Positions 1-6,596 of a stretch of DNA of 10,543 nucleotides are shown in pieces (position 1 is the first letter of the stretch; each line of letters begins with the position of its first letter). The notes beneath the pieces are model-generated. The model saw nothing but the letters and a program-made list of their open reading frames with translations, had not been told where the DNA came from and did not search any database. The stretch spans positions 1 through 10,543 of the forward strand of contig JAAENB010000648.1 of assembly GCA_024224995.1 (NCBI GenBank), read 5' to 3'. Made by a program: the position numbers and the translations under genes. The DNA comes from a bacterium (GTDB lineage: Bacteria > Spirochaetota > UBA4802 > UBA5550).

Positions 1-74
1 GATCACCAAAGGAATGTGCAATTCTCAGACTACGAATCCGTAGGCCGCAGCTTCGAATCCTGCCGGACGCGCCT
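1..74 (+). pseudogene. Degenerate tRNA-Arg(ACG)-like sequence, 5' end outside the window
   Basis: The right half matches a bacterial tRNA-Arg(ACG): an anticodon loop CTACGAA at 30-36 (anticodon ACG at 32-34), a T-loop TTCGAAT at 52-58, and a 3' acceptor strand CGGACGC at 64-70 followed by G and CC, without an encoded full CCA. The folding is damaged. The anticodon stem (25-29 with 37-41) has only 3 of 5 pairs. The T stem has a C-C mismatch at its loop-closing pair (51/59), normally an invariant G-C. The D-arm region pairs poorly and sits about four bases too far from the anticodon stem. The first bases of the gene lie before the window. It could be a decayed tRNA, a tRNA fragment left at an integration site, or a diverged functional tRNA; the intact terminator just downstream shows the unit was once transcribed. 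Confidence 0.5.
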
Positions 75-83
75 CGAATACAC

Positions 84-117
84 AAAAAAGACGAATTGTT
101 TAATTCGTCTTTTTTTT
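84..117 (+). terminator. Rho-independent terminator after the tRNA-like sequence
   Basis: A stem AGACGAATT (89-97) pairs perfectly with AATTCGTCT (102-110) around a GTTT loop. It is preceded by an A run and followed by eight T residues (110-117). This is a textbook intrinsic terminator. It separates the tRNA-like unit from the radical SAM gene that starts at 168. Confidence 0.85.
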
Positions 118-167
118 ATTGCCGGGTAAAAGGGAATGTGTAAGAGTGTATTGCATAAAACAAAACT

Positions 168-1886
168 ATGAAAAAAATCCTTTTAACAGCCATCAATGCC
201 AGGTATACCCATTCAAACCTTGCGTTATACTATCTCAAAGAATACGCAAGCGGCCTTGAGTATGATATCACCATACTATCCTTTTCGATTAATCGCAAAA
301 TCGATGAAATTATCGAAGCAATAGTTCGTGAAATGACAGGGCAGGAGCCCGGAGTTGCGGCCTTTTCTGTTTACATCTGGAACGCGGAAATAATAAAGGC
401 CATAATTCCCCGGATAAAAAAAGCCTGTGCCGGTATAAAAATTATCCTGGGCGGGCCTGAGGTCAGTTATAATGCTTCTCAATGGATAGCGGACTATGGG
501 GATATCGATTTTATAATAACAGGACCGGGAGAGGCAGGGTTCCGGCATATTCTTGAGAATAACATGGAATCCGCAGATAAGATTATCAGCATACCTAATC
601 CCCCATTCTCCGAAATTCCATTTCCTTATGGGGACCGGGACTTCGCTGAGCTGAAGAACCGGTATATATATTATGAAGCGTCCAGGGGATGCCCGTTCAG
701 ATGTACTTACTGCCTCTCATCCCGGAGCGATCAAAAACCGGAGTTCCGGGATATAGACATGGTAAAGCAGGAGCTCTTGATTCTCCTGAAGCAGAAACCA
801 AAGCTGGTCAAGTTTGTAGATAGAACATTTAACACAAGCAAGTCTTTTTACCGGGAGATCTGGGAATTGCTTGCTGATAATCGTTTAAAAGATCCCGCCG
901 CTGCAACAGGGTTCCACTTTGAAATATACCCGCAGCTTTTGGAAGATGCCGATTTTGAGATCCTGGAAAAATGTCCTCCGGGGCTGTTCCAGTTCGAAAT
1001 AGGGATCCAGTCCGCGTGCCGGGAAACCCTTCAGGCCATAGACCGGCCCGCTAATTGGGGCGATATAAAACCAAAAATAGAACGTCTTCTGAAATTAAAA
1101 AATATTCATATTCATGTGGATCTAATCGCCGGCCTTCCCTATGAAGATATATCCCGGCTTGAGTATTCTTTTAACGAAATATACGCCCTTGGCGCCCATC
1201 ATTTCCAGGCCGGGTTTTTAAAAGTGCTGCCCGGAACAAAGATGGCGGAAGATGCGGGGAAGTACAAGCTCCGGTATGGGGAGCGGGCGACCTATGAAAT
1301 TATCAGCAATAAATGGCTTTCACCGGGAGAAATGGAACGGTTTAAGAATATGGCCTGGCTGGTGGACAGTTTGTATAATGCCCATATTTTTGAAAGGACT
1401 CTGGAAAACCTGGAAGAGCTTTTTCCTTTACCGTTCCGGTTTTATTGGGAGCTGGCGGAATGTATTGAAGAGTCGCAGGAAGAGCCCGGATTAATTGAAA
1501 CCCTGCTTGCGGAAAAGCTGCGGAACAGAAAATGGGAAGCGTTCGGGGAGATAATTATCGGTTTTGTCCGGGAATTTAAAAAGGAGCTCTATTTTATGGA
1601 TTGTCTTCGATGGGACTGGTGCTGCCTTGGCCGTTCTCACCGGTATCCGGATTTTTTAAAATCCGGTTTTACTGCTGAAACCAAAAAGAAGGGATATAAT
1701 TTTTTTATACAACTCTCGGAAAAAGGAATTATACAATATAATAATCTCCGTTTCACGCAAAACGATTTAAAAAAATCGATTTTTTTTCAGGCCCAATCTG
1801 AATTATTCCGGGATCGATATTTGCCCCATGGGGAAATGATGATATTTTTGCCGGATAAAACAAAAATAAATATCCTCCAGGAATAA
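168..1886 (+). CDS. B12-binding radical SAM protein, DUF4080-type
   Basis: A 572-residue protein. The N-terminal ~140 residues look like a cobalamin-binding Rossmann domain that opens with the family's usual start (MKKILLTAINARYTHSN, with H15). It also carries GGPE at 95-98 and GPGE at 119-122. The radical SAM core follows, with the [4Fe-4S] ligands C175, C179 and C182 in the CxxxCxxC motif and later core segments such as FEIGIQS and HVDLIAGLP. The last ~200 residues correspond to the DUF4080 region found in this subfamily. Proteins of this class use SAM and often methylcobalamin for radical methylation or rearrangement; the substrate of this branch is unknown to me. No clear ribosome binding site precedes the ATG, but the N-terminus fits the family exactly. 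It appears to be a single-gene unit, since a terminator lies upstream and a convergent gene downstream. Confidence 0.88.
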   Translation: MKKILLTAINARYTHSNLALYYLKEYASGLEYDITILSFSINRKIDEIIEAIVREMTGQEPGVAAFSVYIWNAEIIKAIIPRIKKACAGIKIILGGPEVSYNASQWIADYGDIDFIITGPGEAGFRHILENNMESADKIISIPNPPFSEIPFPYGDRDFAELKNRYIYYEASRGCPFRCTYCLSSRSDQKPEFRDIDMVKQELLILLKQKPKLVKFVDRTFNTSKSFYREIWELLADNRLKDPAAATGFHFEIYPQLLEDADFEILEKCPPGLFQFEIGIQSACRETLQAIDRPANWGDIKPKIERLLKLKNIHIHVDLIAGLPYEDISRLEYSFNEIYALGAHHFQAGFLKVLPGTKMAEDAGKYKLRYGERATYEIISNKWLSPGEMERFKNMAWLVDSLYNAHIFERTLENLEELFPLPFRFYWELAECIEESQEEPGLIETLLAEKLRNRKWEAFGEIIIGFVREFKKELYFMDCLRWDWCCLGRSHRYPDFLKSGFTAETKKKGYNFFIQLSEKGIIQYNNLRFTQNDLKKSIFFQAQSELFRDRYLPHGEMMIFLPDKTKINILQE

Positions 1887-1905
1887 ATTTCCTCCCCTCT
1901 TCCTC

Positions 1906-1933
1906 GTACGGGCACGGCGTGCCGTGCCCGTAC
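1906..1933. repeat. Perfect GC-rich palindrome between convergent genes
   Basis: Thirteen bases (GTACGGGCACGGC, 1906-1918) are followed by GT and then by their exact reverse complement (1921-1933). It fills most of the 49-base gap between the radical SAM stop codon and the end of the minus-strand lipoprotein gene. There is no T tract on either side, so it is not a standard intrinsic terminator, although a transcript from either side would fold into a very stable hairpin. Its composition (about 79% GC) contrasts with the AT-rich surroundings and suggests a REP-like or other dispersed palindromic element. Confidence 0.75.
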
Positions 1934-1935
1934 CC

Positions 1936-2406
1936 CTAAAAAGTCAATATTTGCGAATCGTGAGCCAGGGGCCGGAACGGTGCGGGAGCGAGATTTTCCA
2001 CGAGGTAGACAAATACTTTAAAATCGCCAAATTGTTTCCAGTCTTTAACAGGAACGGAGACCGTGAAGGTATGGGAACCGTTTCCCCTGTCAATGATTTG
2101 TTTTTCGCCCGGAATAAAATCACAACGATAGGGATTCGTGGTGTTAAAACCGATGTTTAATTCAGCTTCTTGAAGAGAAGTAAGAGAGTAATCAACAACA
2201 ACTTCGATGACGGTATTTTCGCCGTCAATAAGGTCTGATGAAGGGGCAACGGAAAATATATTTATATATTTTCCAGTAGCTTGATCAGGTCCACTTATAG
2301 GCTCACTGTCGCTGGCTAATTCGCAGCCGGAAACCAGGATCATAAGAAGGATTATGATCCTGCTGAAAAGAAGGTTTTTATAAATGTAAGATCGTAATTT
2401 TTTCAT
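1936..2406 (-). CDS. Small predicted lipoprotein with a beta-sandwich-like domain
   Basis: From the ATG at 2406 the product has 156 residues (159 if the ATG three codons upstream is used). The second ATG is preferred because it gives MKKLR at the start of a standard signal peptide; neither start has a visible Shine-Dalgarno sequence. A basic n-region and hydrophobic stretch lead to the lipobox V-S-G-C with C28 as the lipidated cysteine. The mature part is Ser/Asp-rich and then alternates hydrophobic and polar residues. Segments such as VEVVVDYSL, IGFNTTNPY and DFKVFVYL suggest an Ig-like fold resembling an unnamed domain that recurs in bacterial lipoproteins. It follows the preceding lipoprotein gene by a short gap and is probably cotranscribed with it. 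Function unknown. Confidence 0.8.
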   Translation of the reverse strand: MKKLRSYIYKNLLFSRIIILLMILVSGCELASDSEPISGPDQATGKYINIFSVAPSSDLIDGENTVIEVVVDYSLTSLQEAELNIGFNTTNPYRCDFIPGEKQIIDRGNGSHTFTVSVPVKDWKQFGDFKVFVYLVENLAPAPFRPLAHDSQILTF

Positions 2407-2432
2407 ATATATCATGCCATAAATTATATTTA

Positions 2433-2858
2433 TTAATTAAATGTGATTATTTTGGGAGTATTTGAATTCTCTTCGTATATCTTGATTAGAAATGAATTAC
2501 TGTTTAACGGTTGTTTGAAATATATTTCGCAATCATATGATCCCTCTCCTTTAGCGGAAAACACCGTCCAGTTGCTATTGCTTATAATAGTCCATCCAAT
2601 AGGAGGAGGATCAAAAGAAAAATCCCACAGTGAGGAATTTGGTATTGCTATTCGTACCATTGTATTTCCACGGACTTCAGCGCTAAGACTGTAGCAATTG
2701 CTTGTAGAAATTGAGGGAGGATTGGTCCTTAAAAGGTTCTCGCCAAATGAACCTGTTCCCGGGTAAAAAATTTTAGGATCGGGAGGCCGGCAGCCGGATG
2801 ATGAAAAAGTTAGCAAAACAAGCAGGATTAAGCTGCTTTTTTTTAATCCTCTAATCAC
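2433..2858 (-). CDS. Small predicted lipoprotein, unknown function
   Basis: A GTG start at 2858 is chosen because GAGG lies nine bases before it. An in-frame TTG at 2873 would add five residues but has no ribosome binding site. The resulting 141-residue protein has a basic start (IRGLKK), a Leu-rich core and a relaxed lipobox S-S-G-C with C23 as the lipidated residue. The mature part is about 118 residues, rich in Ser, Asn and Pro. It has two cysteines (in SNCYS and YDCEI) that could form a disulfide, and probable beta strands. I recognise no domain family. It is the first gene after a strong terminator, so it likely has its own promoter in 2859-2912, where a palindrome (2889-2900) could bind a regulator. 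The next lipoprotein gene lies just downstream. Confidence 0.78.
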   Translation of the reverse strand: MIRGLKKSSLILLVLLTFSSSGCRPPDPKIFYPGTGSFGENLLRTNPPSISTSNCYSLSAEVRGNTMVRIAIPNSSLWDFSFDPPPIGWTIISNSNWTVFSAKGEGSYDCEIYFKQPLNSNSFLIKIYEENSNTPKIITFN

Positions 2859-2912
2859 GTTCTTGTACCTCAAGTATGAATAATTACAGTAAACATTTAC
2901 AGAAAAAATATT

Positions 2913-2999
2913 AAAAAATGGGGGTATTCTTTATTAAAATAATGATTTATTTGCCAACCGGCAAGTAAATAATAAAAAATAATTACTCCCCCATTTTTT
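2913..2999 (-). terminator. Long bipartite hairpin, intrinsic terminator of the LVIVD lipoprotein unit
   Basis: An outer 12-bp stem pairs AAAAAATGGGGG (2913-2924) with CCCCCATTTTTT (2988-2999). Inside it is a second 11-bp stem, 2945-2955 with 2960-2970, closed by an AACC loop and containing one G-T pair. Read on the minus strand the structure begins ten bases after the stop codon at 3010 and ends in a T-rich run, as expected for an intrinsic terminator. The plus-strand reading is also T-tailed, so it could act in both directions. Confidence 0.7.
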
Positions 3000-3009
3000 T
3001 ACTTCATTT

Positions 3010-4278
3010 TTATTCAAAATTAAATGAACTTAATAGTGTAATTGTATTGGGATCGCTGAAATCATATTGATATAAGCGCCCGGGACCAATAACAATGGCA
3101 ATATTCCGGCTGTTAATCTTATTAAGAATAACATCATATGTTTTGATATCCGGGAAATGAGTAATAAGGTTCAAATCCATGGGGTCTGAGGCATCAAAGA
3201 TTTTAAGACCCGCGTCCCCGTCACAGATAAACAAAAGGTCATTGTCCATAGCAAGACCATAAGGGTTTTGCATTGAATAGCTCTTTATAAGCTCAGGGTT
3301 TTCCAAATTACTAATATTGATAATATCCAGTTGATTGCTCCCCCCTCTGCACCGGGTACCGCTGCGAAGGGTAACATACGCGTAGTTCCCACTGGCAACA
3401 ACAGGGTCGCAGCTCCGGGCATGAGAAAATTCCGATACCTGAACCGGGTTGGACGGGTCACTGTTGTCGAAGATATACATCCCGGTTTGAGAACCAATAA
3501 AGAGTTTGTTTTGATAGGAAAAAATGGTTTCAATGTCCCACCCAATTTGCACGGTACTCCATAGCGATGGGGATGAGGGATCTGATATTGTAAATAATTG
3601 CATTGAACTTCTATCAATGCTGTATAAATAATCCCCAATAATGGTAAACCGGGCCATGGAACCGCCTGTTCCTGTAGAAGAATCGTTAAATGCAAAGTCG
3701 TTCGTATATTCTTCGTAAGAAGCGCTATAGCACCCCTCATTCGCGAAATTGCTTTCAGTTTCTTTCACTTCCCAGTCAATGACAATCCCCCTGGATTTAT
3801 CAACAGGTTCAAACCGGGAATGATAATCATCATCAAAAATGTCATTTTTAAAATCGTCGTAATATCTGTATGGAAACGCGTCCTTTATCCGTTTGCTTAC
3901 GGATATTTCATTGGGATTGCTTATATCTATAGCAACAAGGTCAATAAATGAATCAGCGTAGAGAATGGAGTCTCGTATTGCAATATCCATATTCCCGGGA
4001 ATGTTAATGAACCCCGTATTGACCGGTTGTGACGGGTTTTCATTATTAATAATATGAATCCCTTTGTTTTTTTCGTTTATATATATAAAATGGTCTTTTA
4101 TATATATCTTCCCGGTATCGGAAAGTTTCCCGGCTGTTTCAAGCCTTATTGAAGAACGAAGCTCTTCATAGGAAAGATAAACAGGTTTATAAACCTTATT
4201 GGTATCGGTTCTTTCGCAGCTGATAGCCAGAAAGAGAAAGAAACAGGAAAAAATAATAAATTTTTTAGTTTTGTACAT
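3010..4278 (-). CDS. LVIVD-repeat (beta-propeller) lipoprotein
   Basis: A 422-residue protein with a lipoprotein signal peptide: basic YKTKK, an aromatic-rich core, then a relaxed lipobox A-I-S-C at C21. The rest is made of LVIVD-type repeats, in which a hydrophobic strand is followed by a D/N-P turn. Examples are LVAIDISNPNE, LFTISDPSSPS, MYIFDNSDPSNP, LDIINISNLENP, LKIFDASDP and YQYDFSDP. Repeats of this kind form beta-propellers in surface or periplasmic lipoproteins and probably mediate binding. Two cysteines (ARSCDP and GTRCRGG), about 20 residues apart, may be bridged. GGAG lies eight bases before the ATG, which supports the start. It follows the CsgG-like gene by 79 bases that contain a possible promoter, so it may be cotranscribed or separately expressed. 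A terminator follows it. Ligand unknown. Confidence 0.85.
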   Translation of the reverse strand: MYKTKKFIIFSCFFLFLAISCERTDTNKVYKPVYLSYEELRSSIRLETAGKLSDTGKIYIKDHFIYINEKNKGIHIINNENPSQPVNTGFINIPGNMDIAIRDSILYADSFIDLVAIDISNPNEISVSKRIKDAFPYRYYDDFKNDIFDDDYHSRFEPVDKSRGIVIDWEVKETESNFANEGCYSASYEEYTNDFAFNDSSTGTGGSMARFTIIGDYLYSIDRSSMQLFTISDPSSPSLWSTVQIGWDIETIFSYQNKLFIGSQTGMYIFDNSDPSNPVQVSEFSHARSCDPVVASGNYAYVTLRSGTRCRGGSNQLDIINISNLENPELIKSYSMQNPYGLAMDNDLLFICDGDAGLKIFDASDPMDLNLITHFPDIKTYDVILNKINSRNIAIVIGPGRLYQYDFSDPNTITLLSSFNFE

Positions 4279-4313
4279 TTTTTTAACTCCGGATAAATGT
4301 TTTAAAAAGATTC

Positions 4314-4342
4314 TATATATATAGATCTAAAAAAACGGTAAA
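4314..4342 (-). promoter_or_regulatory. Candidate sigma-70 promoter of the LVIVD lipoprotein gene
   Basis: On the minus strand a TTTACC element (complement of 4337-4342) is followed after 17 bases by TATATA (complement of 4314-4319). This would start transcription about 30 bases before the ATG. The match to consensus is only 4 of 6 for each hexamer, and the -10 lies inside a 14-bp AT palindrome (4312-4325). Weak evidence, and inferred only. Confidence 0.3.
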
Positions 4343-4357
4343 TCGGGACAAATTTTT

Positions 4358-5314
4358 TTAAAAAAATGAAGAAAGCCGGAGTTCCAGGCAATCTTCACCG
4401 GGGATACGGTTATTTTGATTTATAGTCGTAATATTAAAGGAAATATAAGTATTCTCAAAAGAGAATGCGTTAGCCATTTTTTGGGCGGAAGGTTTTGAAA
4501 AGAAAATAATATCGATCCAGTTAATAACATAGACAGCGGCAAAAACCCCCAGGGAAACCTGTGCAATGATTGCGGCATTGTCATAGGCATCATATTTTTC
4601 AGTAAATTCCTTCCCAGAGGCGCTTGAAGAAAGGCTGTGGTAACTGTCTTTTTTTAAGCGGTAATTAACAAAGCCGTAAATGGCAAATGAGCTTGAGGCA
4701 ATGAAACCTCCGGAGAAGAGATAGCCTTTTGAGGACTTACCCGAATAGAACTGGCCCCATCCCGGAACAAAACCCCGCAGGTAATAACCGTACGAAGCGG
4801 ACACCGGCTCCGGCATTGAGCCGGTACCTGCAAAAACCGGGTGAGCCGCTATCTTTGAGGCCAGTTTTTCAATAGCATCTTCAATGTGGTCTTCGGTTTG
4901 AGCGGACTCCGAATCGGCGTACGCGACCCGTGCTTTAGTGATATCAACAAATTTAATTATAATGGTAAACTTCCCGGTTTTGTTGATACTTCCAACAGCA
5001 ACCATATCAACAGAGAGTATTTTACCAATTTTAACGGCACATTCCGTATCAACGCAGCCCGTTAACTCAAATCCCTGCTCATTAAGGATGATATCGATCC
5101 GGTCTCTTTCGAGAATTTCAACGGACCCGGTTTTGAAAAGACGAACCTCAAAGATATCACGAACCACTTTCGCGTATTCTTTAGAGGTGTTGTTAGCGCC
5201 AAAACCAAGGATGGCGACCCTTTTTTTATTTTGAGCGAAAGCCCCGGAACTGCAAAGAATAATTACAACAATGCAAATGAGGGAGGAAAGTATTGGTTTT
5301 ACGGTACGCGTCAT
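4358..5314 (-). CDS. Secreted CsgG-like / DUF5683 protein
   Basis: A 318-residue protein. A Sec signal peptide spans about residues 1-27 (cleavage near AFA-Q28). Residues ~31-160 resemble the CsgG/TolB-type alpha/beta domain: RVAILGFGA at the start, VEILERDRIDIILNEQGF, then a Cys pair (C87, C92) in the pattern GCVDTECAVKIGK and the strand VDMVAVGSI. Residues ~175-275 match the DUF5683 pattern, with RGFVPGWGQFYSGKSSKGYL followed by two hydrophobic segments that could enter a membrane. Proteins of this build are periplasmic or outer-membrane-associated; CsgG itself is a secretion pore, but pore function is not shown here. AGGA lies upstream of the ATG. The gene begins one base after the sigma-regulator-like gene stops, so the two are surely cotranscribed. 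A 16-base A/T palindrome (4352-4367) covers the stop codon. Confidence 0.82.
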   Translation of the reverse strand: MTRTVKPILSSLICIVVIILCSSGAFAQNKKRVAILGFGANNTSKEYAKVVRDIFEVRLFKTGSVEILERDRIDIILNEQGFELTGCVDTECAVKIGKILSVDMVAVGSINKTGKFTIIIKFVDITKARVAYADSESAQTEDHIEDAIEKLASKIAAHPVFAGTGSMPEPVSASYGYYLRGFVPGWGQFYSGKSSKGYLFSGGFIASSSFAIYGFVNYRLKKDSYHSLSSSASGKEFTEKYDAYDNAAIIAQVSLGVFAAVYVINWIDIIFFSKPSAQKMANAFSFENTYISFNITTINQNNRIPGEDCLELRLSSFF

Positions 5315-5315
5315 A

Positions 5316-6008
5316 TTATTTTATCCTGTCGGCAATCTTTTTTGATAATTTAAAACAAGCGGAGCTTACTGTATTCTCAGAAGTAACTTTTTCAGCAGCA
5401 GCAAATTCAACTTTTGAACTTTCCACATCGATTATTTTTATGCTAATATACCGGTTTTTCCCCAGTTGGCGGATTGAACCGGTAAGCACTTTTGGAACGG
5501 GGCTCCTGTTTTTTTTGCTAACCAGGGTAACGGAACCCGGACCTAAAATCTTAGTCAAACTATTGGAAACCGCTGTAGTAACTCTTCTTCCGGCTTCGTT
5601 TGTAGAACCTTCAAAGGCTTCAATGCCGATTTTGAACCTGGTCTGAGCAGGAAAATACTTCTCCGGCTTCTTTTTTTTCTTATCAATGATAGTTACCGGG
5701 GAGGAATTATTAAAAGGTTTTACAAACAGATAAATTCCAATAATTGCGGACAGAGTGATAAAAATAGAAATAATGGCAAGAGTTATTTTAATTTGCAGAA
5801 AACTTGCTTTAATCCCCAGCTTTTTTGCCGTATAATAAATAAACAACATTCTGCCGAAGATAAAACTGTAATCGCCTGATATTTTTAATATATTGGTTAG
5901 TCCTTTTCTGCTTGAAGCAAGAGAAAAATCCCGGATATCCGCAGGAGTTTCATCAAGGAACTTATATTTACGCATAATTTTTTGAAAATTTTCAATAATG
6001 CTATTCAT
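5316..6008 (-). CDS. Single-pass membrane protein, probable anti-sigma-like regulator with CsgG/TolB-like outer domain
   Basis: A 230-residue protein with a basic/helical cytoplasmic N-terminus (about 1-70), one transmembrane helix (about 72-96, ITLAIISIFITLSAIIGIYL), a Lys-rich linker (110-117) and an extracytoplasmic domain (about 123-230). The outer domain starts RFKIGIEAFEG and continues VSNSLTKIL, VLTGSIR and ISIKIIDVESSKVEFAA. This resembles the CsgG/FlgO/TolB-type fold and the first domain of the gene just downstream. The start codon overlaps the sigma factor stop (ATGA), and a GAGGA ribosome binding site lies six bases upstream. Coupling to an ECF sigma gene plus this topology is typical of anti-sigma factors, but I see no zinc-binding HxxxCxxC motif and no FecR domain, so the role is inferred from context. 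Confidence 0.72.
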   Translation of the reverse strand: MNSIIENFQKIMRKYKFLDETPADIRDFSLASSRKGLTNILKISGDYSFIFGRMLFIYYTAKKLGIKASFLQIKITLAIISIFITLSAIIGIYLFVKPFNNSSPVTIIDKKKKKPEKYFPAQTRFKIGIEAFEGSTNEAGRRVTTAVSNSLTKILGPGSVTLVSKKNRSPVPKVLTGSIRQLGKNRYISIKIIDVESSKVEFAAAEKVTSENTVSSACFKLSKKIADRIK

Positions 6009-6535
6009 AATAAATCCTCAATATTTTGTATCCCCTTTTCACGGAGGACTTCGAGAATTTTTTTAACAATAGCCAGGTATCGATATCCGACCTGTCTTTT
6101 GGTCATACCAAGAATTGAGCCTACATGTGTGTAGCTGTAGTTGTTATAGGCAATATATTCGAGAATAGTTCTGTCTTCTTCGGAAATTTCAATGTTTTCA
6201 ATCGCCTCCTCAATAATAATCCGGGTATCACGAAAGCCGTTAACAAAGGTGAGGCTCACATCTTCAAATATTGAATCAATATCAACAGTTGTATTACTTT
6301 TTTGGGAGTAATGCCGCAAAACAACATTCCTTAAGACACCGAAGAGCCATTTTCGATTGTCTCCAATTTTTTCGAATTTTTCGTAATAAATAATAAATAT
6401 TTCCTGGCTAATATCATAGGCATCATCCCTGTTTCCTGTTTTGGAATAGACCGTATTAAACACCAGGGGATAATATTGACTATATAGTTGGGAAAATTCT
6501 TCTCGTTTGGTTTTGTTCCTGGTTTTTTGAGTCAT
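6005..6535 (-). CDS. ECF-type RNA polymerase sigma factor (sigma-70 family)
   Basis: A 176-residue protein from the ATG at 6535; an upstream in-frame TTG at 6544 would add three residues. AAGGA lies 11 bases before the ATG and only two before the TTG, which favours the ATG. Region 2 spans about residues 14-78, with the core-binding stretch NRDDAYDISQEIFIIYYEKF and the promoter-melting helix RKWLFGVLRNVVLRHY. Region 4 spans about 107-166, with a helix-turn-helix YTHVGSILGMTKRQVGYRYLA. The length and the absence of regions 1.1 and 3 fit ECF sigma factors. It directs RNA polymerase to a small regulon, often including its own operon, in response to envelope signals. The next gene overlaps it by four bases and likely encodes its regulator. 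I see no ECF-type GGAAC promoter before it on its strand. Confidence 0.9.
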   Translation of the reverse strand: MTQKTRNKTKREEFSQLYSQYYPLVFNTVYSKTGNRDDAYDISQEIFIIYYEKFEKIGDNRKWLFGVLRNVVLRHYSQKSNTTVDIDSIFEDVSLTFVNGFRDTRIIIEEAIENIEISEEDRTILEYIAYNNYSYTHVGSILGMTKRQVGYRYLAIVKKILEVLREKGIQNIEDLL

Positions 6536-6596
6536 TTGCAGCAATATCCTTCTATATAACTAATCGCAAAATAAGGGATAATGGAACACATTTTTT

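Noticed and set aside
25..63. Reading the tRNA-like region as a class II tRNA with CTACG-AATC-CGTAG as the variable arm
   Set aside because: That leaves no anticodon loop with a T at position 33 upstream, whereas CTACGAA, the T-loop and the acceptor strand match tRNA-Arg(ACG).
3285..3740. Minus-strand 151-codon frame within the LVIVD lipoprotein gene
   Set aside because: It is in another frame of the same strand and shows no family features; the LVIVD repeats continue through this region in the longer frame.
4352..4367. A/T palindrome over the stop codon of the CsgG-like gene as a terminator
   Set aside because: It is only a run of T followed by a run of A, with no GC pairs, and would not form a stable hairpin.
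5293..5646. Plus-strand frame opposite the membrane-regulator gene
   Set aside because: Antisense to a gene that is translationally coupled on both sides.
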